From Phenylobacterium haematophilum (GTDB lineage: Bacteria > Pseudomonadota > Alphaproteobacteria > Caulobacterales > Caulobacteraceae): 64,000 bases of DNA. This document shows positions 23,897-32,807 of this stretch, piece by piece; within the stretch, counting starts at the first letter, position 1, and every line of letters starts with the position of its first letter. A model generated the notes under the pieces. The model made no database searches, was not told the origin of the DNA, and was given only the letters and a program-made list of their open reading frames with translations. Location of the stretch: contig NZ_JACIDK010000002.1 of assembly GCF_014196295.1 (NCBI RefSeq), forward strand, positions 849,768-913,767, read 5' to 3'. The translations under genes and the position numbers were made by a program.

Positions 23897-24382
23897 ATGA
23901 TCGATCCCGCCGACCAGGCCCTTTCCTACACCCAAGAACAACCCGCCGACGCCGACGCCATCGAGGCGCTGCTGGATCACGCCTTCGGGCCCGGCCGCTT
24001 CGTGAAGTCGTCCGAGCGCGTGCGCGAGTTCGCCGAGTTCCGCCCGGAGATGTCTTTCTGCGCCTGGGACGGCGCGCGGCTGATCGGCGTCGTGCGGATG
24101 TGGAAGGTGCATGTCGGCGCGACACCCGTCATCTTCCTCGGGCCGTTGGCGGTGCGCGCCGAGGGCCGCAAGTTCGGCGTCGGCGGCGAGCTGGTGCAGC
24201 GCGCCTGCGCAGCCGCGCAAGCCGCCGGCTATCCGGTGCTGCTGGTCGGCGACGAGCCCTATTTCAACCGCTTCGGCTTCTCGGCCGCGCCGTGCAAGGG
24301 TGTGCGCATGCCGGGACCGGTGAACCAGCGTCGGGTGCTGGCGCGCGGGGTCGACCTGCTGGATGGGCCGGTCACGGCCTGA
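23897..24382 (+). CDS. GNAT N-acetyltransferase, YhbS-like
   Basis: A 161-residue protein starting MIDPADQALSYTQEQ. It contains FLGPLAVRAEGRKFGVGGEL (acetyl-CoA loop) and LLVGDEPYFNRFGFSAA, the hallmark of the YhbS/predicted N-acetyltransferase group. Substrate unknown. The start is uncertain: ATG 23855, in frame, would add 14 residues, and neither has a strong ribosome site. It ends six bases before the convergent DUF1801 gene. Confidence 0.82.
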   Translation: MIDPADQALSYTQEQPADADAIEALLDHAFGPGRFVKSSERVREFAEFRPEMSFCAWDGARLIGVVRMWKVHVGATPVIFLGPLAVRAEGRKFGVGGELVQRACAAAQAAGYPVLLVGDEPYFNRFGFSAAPCKGVRMPGPVNQRRVLARGVDLLDGPVTA

Positions 24383-24388
24383 GCGCGC

Positions 24389-24784
24389 TCAGCCCTTCTT
24401 GGGCTTCTTCTTGGAGGCGCTGTTAAGCGCGGCGGCGGCGGCGATCAGGGCCTTGAAGGCGCTCTCGTCCAGGGCCGCGCCTTGCGCGATGTCGATGGCG
24501 CGGCGGGTGTTGCCTTCGAGGCTGGAGTTGAACAGGCCGGCCGGGTCGTCGAGGGCCGCGCCCTTGGCGAAGGTCAGCTTGACGCAGGCCTTGTAGGTCT
24601 CGCCGGTGCAGATGATCCCGTCGTGCGACCAGACCGGCGTGCCGCGCCACTTCACCTCCTCGACCACCTCGGGGACCGCTTGGTGGATCAGGGCGCGGAC
24701 ACGGGCGAGGGTCTGCCCGCGCCAGTCGCCGAGCGCGGCGATGCGGGCGTCGATCTCGGTGGAGGCGGATGGGGGCTGCGTCAT
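24389..24784 (-). CDS. DUF1801 (YdhG-like) protein
   Basis: A 131-residue protein with the DUF1801 pattern: VRALIHQAVPEVVEEVKWRG, TPVWSHDGIICTGETYKACV and LTFAKGAALDDP, then a short LEGNTRRAIDIAQG segment. The C-terminus is lysine-rich (SKKKPKKG). The fold is related to the iron chaperone frataxin-like/Fra group, but the biological role in proteobacteria is not settled. It is cytoplasmic and apparently monocistronic. Confidence 0.82.
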   Translation of the reverse strand: MTQPPSASTEIDARIAALGDWRGQTLARVRALIHQAVPEVVEEVKWRGTPVWSHDGIICTGETYKACVKLTFAKGAALDDPAGLFNSSLEGNTRRAIDIAQGAALDESAFKALIAAAAALNSASKKKPKKG

Positions 24785-24911
24785 GCGGCGTGTCCTTCGG
24801 CGGCGGCCGCCACCTTGCGGCGATTGAAACGGCGATGTCGAGGCGGACGATGCTTGCGGCTTGTGGAAGAACCCCGTTGAGGCGACGCACGCGGGTCCTT
24901 ACCTTTGCTGC

Positions 24912-25487
24912 ATGGGAGAGACGACATCCAAGCCCGGCCTCGACGGCGTGATCGCTGCGGCCAAACAAGCGCCTGGCCGCGGATTGCCGCCGGTGCATCT
25001 GTGGAATCCCGCCCACTGCGGCGAGATCGACATCGTGATCCGCAAGGACGGGACCTGGTTCCACGAGGGCACGCCGATCGGGCGCGAGGCGCTGGTGAGG
25101 CTGTTCTCGACGGTGCTGCGCAAGGACCCCGACGGCTTCCACCTGGTGACCCCAGTGGAGAAGATGAAGATCACGGTCGAGGACGCGCCGTTCATCGCCA
25201 CCCGCGTGGACCGCGAAGGCGAGGGGCTGAAGTTCCTGACCAATGTCGGCGACGAGGTGGTCGCCGGGCCCGAGAACGAGATCCGGGTCGAGATGGACCC
25301 CGCGACCGGCGAGCCGCGGCCCTATCTGCACGTGCGGCGCGGGCTGGAGGCGCTGATCGCCCGGCCGGTGTTCTACGAGCTGGTCGAGCTGGCGCAGGAG
25401 CGAGACACCCCCGAGGGCCCGCGCCTGGGCGTCGAGTCGAACGGCGCCTGGTTCCCGGTCGGTCCGGCCGGAGCCCACCAGCTGTGA
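24912..25487 (+). CDS. DUF1285 protein
   Basis: A 191-residue protein with the DUF1285 signature: WNPAHCGEIDIVIRKDGTWF, HEGTPIGREALVRLFSTVLR, HLVTPVEKMKITVEDAPF. The function is not established. It is the first gene of a tight operon with NUDIX, DUF6111 and CCA genes that I recall as conserved in alphaproteobacteria, so a link to RNA or nucleotide metabolism is plausible but inferred. ATG 24912 gives the family length; its stop overlaps the next GTG start (GTGA at 25484-25487). Confidence 0.88.
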   Translation: MGETTSKPGLDGVIAAAKQAPGRGLPPVHLWNPAHCGEIDIVIRKDGTWFHEGTPIGREALVRLFSTVLRKDPDGFHLVTPVEKMKITVEDAPFIATRVDREGEGLKFLTNVGDEVVAGPENEIRVEMDPATGEPRPYLHVRRGLEALIARPVFYELVELAQERDTPEGPRLGVESNGAWFPVGPAGAHQL

Positions 25488-26125
25488 GCCCCAATGCGCC
25501 GCCGGACGAGATGCGCGAGTGGATCGCCGGACATCTCGACCCGCTCGACGGCGAGCCGGCGAGCACGGCCGCGTCGGATTTCGACCTGGGGCCGAACGCC
25601 TTTCCCAACGAGCCGGTGAGCCTGAAGCCGGCGGCGGTTCTGGTCGGGCTGATCGAGCGGCCGCACGGCTACTCGGTGCTGCTGACCCGGCGGGCCGACA
25701 CCCTGCGCAGCCACACTGGCCAGATCGCGCTGCCGGGCGGGCGCACCGACCCCGGCGAGACCAGCCCGGTCACGGCCCTGCGCGAGGCGCACGAGGAGGT
25801 CGGACTGGCGCCGGACTTCGTGAGCCTGGCGGGGCTCTCCTCGCCCTATCGCACTGGGACCGGGTTCCTGGTGACGCCGGTGGTGGGGTTCATTCAGCCG
25901 GGCTTCTCGCTGACCCCAAATCCGGCGGAGGTGGCCGACATCTTCGAGACGCCGTTCGGGTTCCTGATGGATCCCGCCAATCACGAGCGGCACGAGCGCC
26001 AGGGACCTGACGGCCAGCTGCGCCGTTTCTACGCCATGACCCATGAGGACCGCTTCATCTGGGGCGCGACGGCGGGAATGCTGCGGGCGCTCTACGATCG
26101 GCTCTATGGAGCGGCGGTTGCTTAG
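25484..26125 (+). CDS. NUDIX hydrolase, CoA pyrophosphatase-like (NudL)
   Basis: A 213-residue protein. The NUDIX box GRTDPGETSPVTALREAHEE (then VGL) fits Gx5Ex7REUxEExGU, and LRSHTGQIALPGG just before it is the UPF0035/NudL element associated with CoA diphosphatases. The GTG at 25484 overlaps the previous stop by four bases; ATG 25511 is an alternative. Role: hydrolysis of CoA or related nucleotide diphosphates in the cytoplasm. The last 20 bases overlap the DUF6111 gene. Confidence 0.88.
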   Translation: MSPNAPPDEMREWIAGHLDPLDGEPASTAASDFDLGPNAFPNEPVSLKPAAVLVGLIERPHGYSVLLTRRADTLRSHTGQIALPGGRTDPGETSPVTALREAHEEVGLAPDFVSLAGLSSPYRTGTGFLVTPVVGFIQPGFSLTPNPAEVADIFETPFGFLMDPANHERHERQGPDGQLRRFYAMTHEDRFIWGATAGMLRALYDRLYGAAVA

Positions 26126-26393
26126 GGAGCTGGCTCCGCGGCTGCTGCTGATGGCGGCGCCCTTCGTCATCTGGTTCGTGTGGCGCGAGGTGGCGCTGCG
26201 CACGGGGCGGCCGATGGGCTCGACGCCATGGACCTGGCTGGTGGCGATCGCCGGCGGGCTGCTGGCGGTTTCGCTGCTGGCGACCGGTCTTTTCCATGGC
26301 GACAACCGCGGGGAGACCTATGTTCCTGCGGAAGTGGAGGCCGGCGGACACGTGGCGCCGGGACATTTCGAGAAGAAGGCGCCCGCAAAGTGA
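26106..26393 (+). CDS. Small membrane protein (DUF6111-like)
   Basis: A 95-residue protein with two hydrophobic segments (LLLMAAPFVIWFVW and TWLVAIAGGLLAVSLLATG) and a C-terminal tail ending in GHFEKKAPAK. Its position between the NUDIX and CCA genes and its pattern match a small conserved alphaproteobacterial family (DUF6111), from memory. The start lies inside the NUDIX gene and the stop overlaps the CCA start (GTGA), so its translation is coupled on both sides. Confidence 0.75.
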   Translation: MERRLLRELAPRLLLMAAPFVIWFVWREVALRTGRPMGSTPWTWLVAIAGGLLAVSLLATGLFHGDNRGETYVPAEVEAGGHVAPGHFEKKAPAK

Positions 26394-27634
26394 CGCAGAG
26401 CATCGGCGAAAAGCCCTGGATGAAGCCCGCAGCGCCGGTGATGGAGGCGCTGGAGGCGGCCGGCGGCCCCGGTTGCGCCAGGTTCGTCGGCGGGGCGGTC
26501 CGCAACGCCCTGCTGGGCGCGCCGGTAGGCGATGTCGACATCGCCTGCACCCTGACGCCCGACCAGGCGACCAAGGCGCTGGAGTCGGCCGGGATCAAGG
26601 TCGCCCCGACCGGGGTCGACCACGGCACCGTCACCGCGATCGTCAGCGGCGAGCCCTTCGAGGTGACGACCCTGCGCCGGGACGTCGAGACCGACGGGCG
26701 CCGGGCGGTGGTGGCCTTCACCCAGGATTGGGCCGAGGACGCCCAGCGGCGCGACTTCACGATGAACGCGGTCTATGCCGACCGGCTGGGGAACCTGACG
26801 GACCCGACCGGGACCGGCGTGGCCGACGCCAAGGCCGGGCGGCTGGTGTTCGTCGGCGATCCGGCGACCCGCATCGCCGAGGATTCCCTGCGCATCCTGC
26901 GCTACTTCCGGTTCCTGGCCTGGTACGGCAAGGGCGAGCCGGACGCCGCGGCGCTGGCCGCCTGCGAGGCCGGACGCGAGCTGATGGGCAATCTGGCGGC
27001 CGAGCGGGTGGCCAAGGAGCTGTTGAAGCTGCTGGCGGCCTACGACCCGCGCCCGGCGCTGGCGATGATGGCGAAAGCCCGCGTGCTGACCCAGCTGCTG
27101 CCGAGCGCCACGGACCTGGCGGCGCTCAACCAGCTGGTCGAGGTCGAGACCGAGCAGCTGTTCATCTGCGATCCGCTGTTGCGGCTGGCGACGCTGCTGC
27201 CCGACAACGAGGTCGGCGTCGGCAAGGCGGCCGAGGGCTTGCGGCTCTCCAACGAGCAGCGCGACCGGCTGGTCGCGGCGATGGGCAAGACCCCGCGGAT
27301 CACCTCGTGGATGAGCCCGCGCGAGAGCCGCCGGGCGGTCTACAAGATCGGCGTGCAGGCGTTCAGCGACCGCATCAAGCTGGCCTGGGCCCATTCCGAG
27401 CGTTCGGCCGCCACGCACCAGTGGCGCGGCCTGCTGGCCCTGGCCGAAAGCTGGACCCCGCCGCCGTTCCCGCTGACCGGCGAGGACGTGCTCAAGTCCG
27501 GCGTGCCCAAGGGCCCGATGGTCGGCCAGGTGCTGCGCGAGGTCGAGGACTGGTGGATCGACCACGACTTCATCGACGACAAGTTCTCGGCCATCGAGAA
27601 GCTGAAGGCCGTGGCCCAGGGCATGGCGTACTAG
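26390..27634 (+). CDS. cca: CCA tRNA nucleotidyltransferase
   Basis: A 414-residue class II CCA-adding enzyme or poly(A) polymerase-like protein. The head contains RFVGGAVRNALLGAPVGDVD, with the DxD catalytic pair, followed by RRDFTMNA and EDSLRILRYFRF. It matures or repairs tRNA 3' ends in the cytoplasm. The GTG start at 26390 overlaps the stop of the previous gene by four bases. The GATase gene follows after 13 bases. Exclusive CCA versus poly(A) activity cannot be told from these motifs. Confidence 0.9.
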   Translation: MTQSIGEKPWMKPAAPVMEALEAAGGPGCARFVGGAVRNALLGAPVGDVDIACTLTPDQATKALESAGIKVAPTGVDHGTVTAIVSGEPFEVTTLRRDVETDGRRAVVAFTQDWAEDAQRRDFTMNAVYADRLGNLTDPTGTGVADAKAGRLVFVGDPATRIAEDSLRILRYFRFLAWYGKGEPDAAALAACEAGRELMGNLAAERVAKELLKLLAAYDPRPALAMMAKARVLTQLLPSATDLAALNQLVEVETEQLFICDPLLRLATLLPDNEVGVGKAAEGLRLSNEQRDRLVAAMGKTPRITSWMSPRESRRAVYKIGVQAFSDRIKLAWAHSERSAATHQWRGLLALAESWTPPPFPLTGEDVLKSGVPKGPMVGQVLREVEDWWIDHDFIDDKFSAIEKLKAVAQGMAY

Positions 27635-27647
27635 CGGCAGGACAAGA

Positions 27648-28346
27648 ATGAAGCTCGGCATTCTGGAGACCGGCGCGCCGCCGGAGGAGATTCGCGGGCG
27701 GTACGGCAGCTATCCGTCGATGTTCCGGCGGCTGTTCGGCGAGAGCGCCTATGAGTACGCCGTCTACGACGTGGCGGCGGGCGAGTCGCCGTCGGGGGTC
27801 GATGCGTGCGGGGCGTGGCTGGTGACGGGATCTTCGGCCGGGACCTACGACCCCGAGCCGTGGATCGCGCCGCTGGAGGACTTCCTGCGCGCCGCCAAGG
27901 GGCAAGCGCCGCTGGTCGGGATTTGCTTCGGCCACCAGATCATGGCGCAGGCCTTCGGCGGCAAGGTGATCAAGTCGCCCAACGGCTGGGGGCTGGGCCT
28001 GCAACGCTACCGGCTTGGCGCCGCGCGCGGCTGGATGGACAGTCCTGAGCCGATCGCCGTGCCCGGCTCGCACCAAGACCAGGTGGTCGAGGCGCCGCCC
28101 GGCGCCCAGGTGATTGGCGGCAACGACTTCTGTCCGATCGGCATGCTGGACTACGGCGAGGACCGGGCGGTCTCGCTGCAGCTGCATCCCGAGTTCGAGC
28201 CGGACTACGCCAAGGCGCTGATCGAGACCAGGCGGGGGGTGCGGCTGACCGAGGAGGAGGCCGACCGTGCGGTGATGAGCTACGAGCAGCCCGACGACCG
28301 ACTGAGGGTTGGCGCCTGGCTGCAGCGGTTCATCGAGACGGCCTGA
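27648..28346 (+). CDS. Class I glutamine amidotransferase-like protein
   Basis: A 232-residue single GATase domain. The nucleophile elbow is VGICFGHQIMAQAFGG, and LHPEFEPDYAK carries the His and Glu of the triad. This is the stand-alone GMP-synthase-like or gamma-glutamyl hydrolase-like group; the acceptor is unknown. It follows the CCA gene closely and probably shares its transcript. It converges on hemF across a REP-like pair. Confidence 0.85.
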   Translation: MKLGILETGAPPEEIRGRYGSYPSMFRRLFGESAYEYAVYDVAAGESPSGVDACGAWLVTGSSAGTYDPEPWIAPLEDFLRAAKGQAPLVGICFGHQIMAQAFGGKVIKSPNGWGLGLQRYRLGAARGWMDSPEPIAVPGSHQDQVVEAPPGAQVIGGNDFCPIGMLDYGEDRAVSLQLHPEFEPDYAKALIETRRGVRLTEEEADRAVMSYEQPDDRLRVGAWLQRFIETA

Positions 28347-28354
28347 CCTGAGGT

Positions 28355-28443
28355 GTCATCCCGGAAAGCTCGCAGGGATTGTCCGGGACCCATTCGCGCC
28401 GAGCCGGCATGGGTCCCGGTCTTGCTTCGCAAACCGGGATGAC
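28355..28443. repeat. Facing pair of REP-like hairpin elements
   Basis: The left element (28355-28392) is GTCATCCCGGA, variable inner part, TCCGGGACCCAT. The right element (28409-28443) is ATGGGTCCCGG, inner TTGC/GCAA stem, CCGGGATGAC. The two are only 16 bases apart. The combination of inner parts is the same as at 852-986. It separates convergent genes. Confidence 0.8.
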
Positions 28444-28457
28444 AGCTGGGCTTTGAC

Positions 28458-29336
28458 CTAGATCCAGCTGACCATCGGCGGCATCGAGGACAGGATGGTG
28501 TCGATGTTGCCGCCGGCCTTGAGGCCGAACATCGTGCCGCGGTCGTAGAGCAGGTTGAACTCGACGTAGCGGCCGCGGCGGACCAGCTGTTCCTGGCGGT
28601 CGGCCTCGGTCCACGGCTCGTCCATGCGGTGGCGGACTATCTTCGGGTAGACGTCGAGGAAGGCCTCGCCGACGGCACGGGTGAAGGCGAAGTCCTTCTC
28701 GAAGTCGCCGCTGTTGTGGCGGTCGTAGAAGATGCCGCCGATGCCGCGCGGCTCCTTGCGGTGAGGCAGGTAGAAGTACTCATCGCACCAGGCCTTGTAC
28801 TTGCCGTACCACTCGGGGTCATAGGGATCGCAGGCGGCCTGCATGGCCGCGTGGAACAGCACCGCGTCGTCGGCCTCCTGGCTGCGCTGGGCGTCGAGCA
28901 TCGGCGTCAGGTCGGCGCCGCCGCCGAACCAGCTCTCGGCCGTCGACAGGAAGCGGGTGTTCATGTGCACGGTCGGCACGCGCGGCGAGCGCGGATGCAC
29001 GATCAGGCTGATGCTGGCCGAGACATAGCTCGGATCCTTGTCGGCGCCGGGCATCTGGGCGGCCATCTCGGGCGAGAAGCGGGCCAGGGCCGCGGAGGTG
29101 TGCACCCCCGCTTTTTCGAACAGCCGGCCCTTCAGGTGGCCGCCGATCCCGCCGCCGGTCCCGGTCTCGCGCGTCCAGGGGCGCGCCTCGAACTGGCCCG
29201 GTTCGCCGGGATAGAGGTCGGCCGGCGCCTCTTCTTCGAGGCGCTCGAGCTCGGCGAAGATTCGAGTCTGCAGACTTTCGAACCATTCCTTGGCGCGGTC
29301 GCGCCGGGCTTCGATCTCGGGAGAAATGTTGGTCAT
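28458..29336 (-). CDS. hemF: Oxygen-dependent coproporphyrinogen III oxidase
   Basis: A 292-residue HemF protein. Family motifs include RETGTGGGIGGHLKGRLFEK, HMNTRFLSTAESWFGGGADL, KYKAWCDEYFYLPHRKEPRG and FNLLYDRGTMFGLK. It decarboxylates coproporphyrinogen III to protoporphyrinogen IX with O2 in heme synthesis, in the cytoplasm. The trmL gene lies upstream on the same strand with a 12-base gap, so the two are probably co-transcribed. Its position beside petABC fits the heme demand of the bc1 complex. Confidence 0.95.
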   Translation of the reverse strand: MTNISPEIEARRDRAKEWFESLQTRIFAELERLEEEAPADLYPGEPGQFEARPWTRETGTGGGIGGHLKGRLFEKAGVHTSAALARFSPEMAAQMPGADKDPSYVSASISLIVHPRSPRVPTVHMNTRFLSTAESWFGGGADLTPMLDAQRSQEADDAVLFHAAMQAACDPYDPEWYGKYKAWCDEYFYLPHRKEPRGIGGIFYDRHNSGDFEKDFAFTRAVGEAFLDVYPKIVRHRMDEPWTEADRQEQLVRRGRYVEFNLLYDRGTMFGLKAGGNIDTILSSMPPMVSWI

Positions 29337-29348
29337 CGCGTACCGCAG

Positions 29349-29816
29349 TTAGGAAATTTGCACGGGCTTAGGAAATTGATCGGTCTGCCGCAACGCCTCG
29401 GAAAGGCCGATGGCGGCCGAGACGGTGACGTTGAGCGAGCGCCGACCGGGCGTGAGCGGAATGAAGACGCGGGCGTCGGCGGAGTCGTGAACCTCGTCCG
29501 GAACGCCCAGGCTTTCGCGGCCGAACAGCAGGATATCGTCGGGCCGGAATACGAAATCATGCAATGGCTGCGCGGCCTTAGTGGAGAACAGCATTATGCG
29601 AGCCGACCCCTTGGCGGCCCGAAAATCGCTCCAGCCGGCATGGCGAACGACGTCGGCCGGTTCGCCGTAATCCATCGCCGCGCGACGGATAGCCTTGTCG
29701 GAAAGCGGGAAACCACAAGGCTCGATGACGTGTACGGGCACCCCCATACAGGCGCCGAGGCGAAGAGCCGCGCCAAGGTTTTGCGGAATGTCCGGTTGAA
29801 AAAGCGCGAGCAGCAT
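29349..29816 (-). CDS. trmL: tRNA (cytidine(34)-2'-O)-methyltransferase, TrmL family
   Basis: A 155-residue SPOUT methyltransferase. It has LFQPDIPQNLGAALRLGACM at the N-terminus, LLFGRESLGVP in the knot region and FIPLTPGRRSLNVTVSAAI at the C-terminal SAM site. It methylates the wobble ribose of certain leucine tRNAs. ATG 29816 is preferred; a GTG at 29834 would add six residues. It is divergent from petA. Confidence 0.9.
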   Translation of the reverse strand: MLLALFQPDIPQNLGAALRLGACMGVPVHVIEPCGFPLSDKAIRRAAMDYGEPADVVRHAGWSDFRAAKGSARIMLFSTKAAQPLHDFVFRPDDILLFGRESLGVPDEVHDSADARVFIPLTPGRRSLNVTVSAAIGLSEALRQTDQFPKPVQIS

Positions 29817-29916
29817 TCTAAGCGGTCCAGCCACGGGATTAGCCGGGGCCAGGGGCGAATCACGGAAGGGTGGGGTGCGAGATGCAATCCGACTGTCTTC
29901 CGCGGGTTTGCCCGGC

Positions 29917-29957
29917 GCCAGCGTTCAGTTCCGGTGGCCCTTACCAGAACCGCTGGC
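29917..29957 (+). promoter_or_regulatory. Leader hairpin 1 upstream of petA
   Basis: GCCAGCG pairs with CGCTGGC, and inside it GTTCCGGT pairs with ACCAGAAC with one mismatch. This is the first of three strong hairpins in the 229-base gap between trmL and petA. Confidence 0.45.
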
Positions 29958-29972
29958 AGGGGTCGAAGGCGG

Positions 29973-30000
29973 GATCACTCCGGAATTATCCGTAGTGATC
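29973..30000 (+). promoter_or_regulatory. Leader hairpin/operator 2 upstream of petA
   Basis: GATCACTCCGGA, loop ATTA, TCCGTAGTGATC: a 12-bp stem with a single mismatch, 46-73 bases before the petA start. It may be an operator or an RNA structure. Confidence 0.55.
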
Positions 30001-30004
30001 TGAC

Positions 30005-30024
30005 GGGCCGCGGGCACGCGGCCC
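30005..30024 (+). promoter_or_regulatory. Leader hairpin 3 upstream of petA
   Basis: GGGCCGCG, loop GGCA, CGCGGCCC is a perfect 8-bp stem ending about 21 bases before the GTG start of petA and close to its AAGGG ribosome site (30031-30035). Confidence 0.5.
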
Positions 30025-30045
30025 CAAACGAAGGGTAGCTTTAAG

Positions 30046-30600
30046 GTGGCCGACACCGTCGCGGGCGCAAATCCCGATACGCATGCCGCGGGCGACGACC
30101 CGAACCGGCGTGATTTCATTCATATTGCGGCGGCGGCTGCGGCCGGCGGCGCTGTCGCGGGCCTCGCCTGGCCGTTCATCGACCAGATGAACCCGTCCGG
30201 CGATACGCTGGCGCTGGCGTCGGTCGAATTCGACCTGACCAAGGTCGAGGAAGGCCAGCAGGTCACCATCAAGTGGCGCGGCAAGCCGCTGTTCATCCGC
30301 AATCGGACTGGCGCGGAGATCGCCAAGGCCATTGGCGATGACGGCGCGAGCATGCCCGATCCGCAGAAGGACGAAGACCGTCACAAGCCGGGCAAGGCCC
30401 AGTGGCTCGTGCTGGTCGGCACCTGCACGCACCTCGGCTGCGTGCCGACGTTCGGCGGCGGCGACTACGGCGGCTGGTTCTGCCCGTGTCACGGTTCGCA
30501 CTACGACGTCTCGGGCCGCATCCGTAAGGGTCCGGCGCCGAAGAACCTGGCGGTGCCCGACTACACCTTCCTTTCCGACACCAAGGTCAAGGTGGGCTGA
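30046..30600 (+). CDS. petA: Cytochrome bc1 Rieske iron-sulfur subunit
   Basis: A 184-residue protein. The N-terminus has a Tat-type twin-arginine region ([16 protein letters not shown]) that also forms the membrane anchor. The [2Fe-2S] cluster motifs are CTHLGC and CPCHGSHYD. It transfers electrons from ubiquinol to cytochrome c1 in the periplasmic part of complex III. The start is GTG 30046 with AAGGG about 10 bases upstream. It is followed after five bases by petB and then petC: the fbc/pet operon. Confidence 0.95.
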   Translation: MADTVAGANPDTHAAGDDPNRRDFIHIAAAAAAGGAVAGLAWPFIDQMNPSGDTLALASVEFDLTKVEEGQQVTIKWRGKPLFIRNRTGAEIAKAIGDDGASMPDPQKDEDRHKPGKAQWLVLVGTCTHLGCVPTFGGGDYGGWFCPCHGSHYDVSGRIRKGPAPKNLAVPDYTFLSDTKVKVG

Positions 30601-30605
30601 CCCAG

Positions 30606-31925
30606 ATGAGCGGACATTCCAATTACGAACCGAAGACCGGCATCGAGCGTTGGCTCGACACCCGTCTGCCTGTCGTGCGCCTCGCGTACGACTCGATGAT
30701 CGACTTCCCGACCCCGAAGAACCTGAACTACTGGTGGACCTTCGGCGGCATCCTGGCGGTCTGCCTCGGCATCCAGCTGGTCACCGGCATCGTGCTGGCC
30801 ATGCACTACGTGCCGCACGTCGACCACGCCTTCGCCTCGGTCGAGCGCATCATGCGTGACGTCAACTACGGTTGGCTGATCCGCTACATGCACGCCAACG
30901 GCGCCTCGATGTTCTTCATCGCGGTCTACATCCACATGTTCCGCGGGCTGTACTACGGCTCGTACAAGGCTCCGCGCGAAGTGCTGTGGATCCTGGGCTG
31001 CGTGATCTACCTGCTGATGATGGCCACCGCCTTCATGGGCTACGTGCTGCCCTGGGGCCAGATGTCCTTCCACGGCGCCGTCGTGATCACCAACCTGTTC
31101 GGCGCGCTGCCGGTCGTGGGCGAAGCGATCACCACCTGGCTGTGGGGCGGCTTCGCGGTCGACAACCCGACCCTGAACCGCTTCTTCTCGCTGCACTTCC
31201 TGCTGCCGTTCATGATCGCGGGCGTCGTCGGCCTGCACATCTGGGCGCTGCACGTCCCGGGCAACAACAACCCGACCGGCGTGAACGTGAAGTCGAAGGA
31301 AGACACCGTTCCCTTCCACCCGTACTACACGGTGAAGGACGGCTTCGCGATCGTGGTGTTCCTGATCCTGTTCGCGACCTTCGTGTTCTACAACCCGAAC
31401 GCCCTCGGCCACGCCGACAACTACATCCCCGGCAACCCGCTGGTGACCCCGGCGCACATCGTTCCCGAATGGTACTTCCTGCCGTTCTACGCGATCCTGC
31501 GCGCGGTTCCCGACAAGCTGGGCGGCGTGATCCTGATGTTCGGCGCCATCGCGGTGCTGTTCGTCCTGCCGTGGCTCGACACCTCCAAGGTGCGCTCGAT
31601 GCGCTACCGGCCGACCGCGAAGCTGTACTTCTTCATCTTCGTGCTGGCCTGCCTGGTGCTCGGCTACTGCGGTGGTCAGCTGCCGGACAACCACGTGATC
31701 CCGGGTCTGTCGACCTTCAAGCTGTTCGACGCCGACCTGAACTCGATGGTGTGGCTGTCGCGGGTCGCGACCCTCTACTACTTCGCTTACTTCCTGGTCG
31801 TCCTGCCGATCCTGGGCCTCACCGAGACCCCGCTTCCGCTGCCGGAATCGATCAGTGAACCTGTGCTTTCGCATCCCGCCAACGCGCCGGCCGGCGCCGC
31901 GGCTTCGCCTGAAAAGAGGGGTTGA
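30606..31925 (+). CDS. petB: Cytochrome b of the bc1 complex
   Basis: A 439-residue integral membrane protein. It shows [39 protein letters not shown] and a second His pair, [20 protein letters not shown], for the two b hemes. [16 protein letters not shown] is the conserved Qo-site PEWY loop. The C-terminus has a short Pro/Ala-rich extension ([19 protein letters not shown]). It catalyses ubiquinol oxidation and reduction in the inner membrane. It lies between petA and petC with tight spacing. Confidence 0.96.
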   Translation: MSGHSNYEPKTGIERWLDTRLPVVRLAYDSMIDFPTPKNLNYWWTFGGILAVCLGIQLVTGIVLAMHYVPHVDHAFASVERIMRDVNYGWLIRYMHANGASMFFIAVYIHMFRGLYYGSYKAPREVLWILGCVIYLLMMATAFMGYVLPWGQMSFHGAVVITNLFGALPVVGEAITTWLWGGFAVDNPTLNRFFSLHFLLPFMIAGVVGLHIWALHVPGNNNPTGVNVKSKEDTVPFHPYYTVKDGFAIVVFLILFATFVFYNPNALGHADNYIPGNPLVTPAHIVPEWYFLPFYAILRAVPDKLGGVILMFGAIAVLFVLPWLDTSKVRSMRYRPTAKLYFFIFVLACLVLGYCGGQLPDNHVIPGLSTFKLFDADLNSMVWLSRVATLYYFAYFLVVLPILGLTETPLPLPESISEPVLSHPANAPAGAAASPEKRG

Positions 31926-31932
31926 GCCTCAG

Positions 31933-32781
31933 ATGCTGCGTAAAGGTATCGCGCTCGCGGCGCTTGGCTTGGCCGTTCTCGCGGCCCCGGCGGCTCAAGC
32001 CGCCGGCGGCGCCCTGCCGCCGAAGCATGTCGAATTCAGCTTCGAAGGTCCGTTCGGCAAGTTCGATCAGGCTGAGCTGCAACGGGGTTACAAGGTCTAT
32101 CGGGAGGTCTGCTCGGCCTGCCACTCGATGAACCTCATGTACTTCCGGAACCTCGGCCAGAAAGGCGGACCGTTCTACGATCCGAAGTACAAGAACCCGA
32201 ACGACAACCCGTATGTGAAGTCGATCGCCAAGGACTATCAGATCAAGGACATCGACTCGGAAACGGGTGATGTGATCGATCGTCCGGGCACATCGGCCGA
32301 CAAGTTCCCGTCGCCCTTCCCGAACGAAGCGGCGGCGCGGGCCTCCAACGGCGGCGCCTATCCGCCGGACCTGTCGGTGATGGCCAAGGCTCGTCATGCG
32401 GGGCCGCAGTACATCTACTCGCTGCTGACCGGCTACAAGAACCCGCCCGCGGGTCTGAAGGTCGGCGCCGGCCAGCACTACAACCCGTACATGGCCGGTG
32501 ACGTCACCGCGGCGTGGTCGGGCCCGCACGACAAGGTTCCGCCCGGCGGCTTCATCGCCATGGCTCCGCCGCTAGCGGCCGGCCAGGTGACGTTCGACGA
32601 CGGCACCAAGTCGACGCTGGAACAGCAGGCCAAGGACGTTGCGGCCTTCATCGCCTGGGCTTCCGAGCCCAAGATGGAAGAGCGCAAGGCCTTCGGCATG
32701 GCCGCGATGATCTACCTCTTCATCTTTGCGGGCCTGCTGTACGCCAGCTACCGCAAGATCTGGAAGAATGTCGCCCACTAG
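31933..32781 (+). CDS. petC: Cytochrome c1 of the bc1 complex
   Basis: A 282-residue protein. It has a Sec signal peptide (MLRKGIALAALGLAVLAAPA ... AQA), the covalent heme motif CSACH, and MAPPLAAGQVTFDDGT, which carries the distal Met ligand region. One C-terminal membrane anchor follows (MAAMIYLFIFAGLLYASYRK). It passes electrons to soluble cytochrome c. ATG 31933 lies eight bases after the petB stop; longer upstream frame overlaps petB and lacks a signal. A strong terminator follows. Confidence 0.95.
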   Translation: MLRKGIALAALGLAVLAAPAAQAAGGALPPKHVEFSFEGPFGKFDQAELQRGYKVYREVCSACHSMNLMYFRNLGQKGGPFYDPKYKNPNDNPYVKSIAKDYQIKDIDSETGDVIDRPGTSADKFPSPFPNEAAARASNGGAYPPDLSVMAKARHAGPQYIYSLLTGYKNPPAGLKVGAGQHYNPYMAGDVTAAWSGPHDKVPPGGFIAMAPPLAAGQVTFDDGTKSTLEQQAKDVAAFIAWASEPKMEERKAFGMAAMIYLFIFAGLLYASYRKIWKNVAH

Positions 32782-32807
32782 GGCGCAGATCTTCCAGCGA
32801 GATACGA

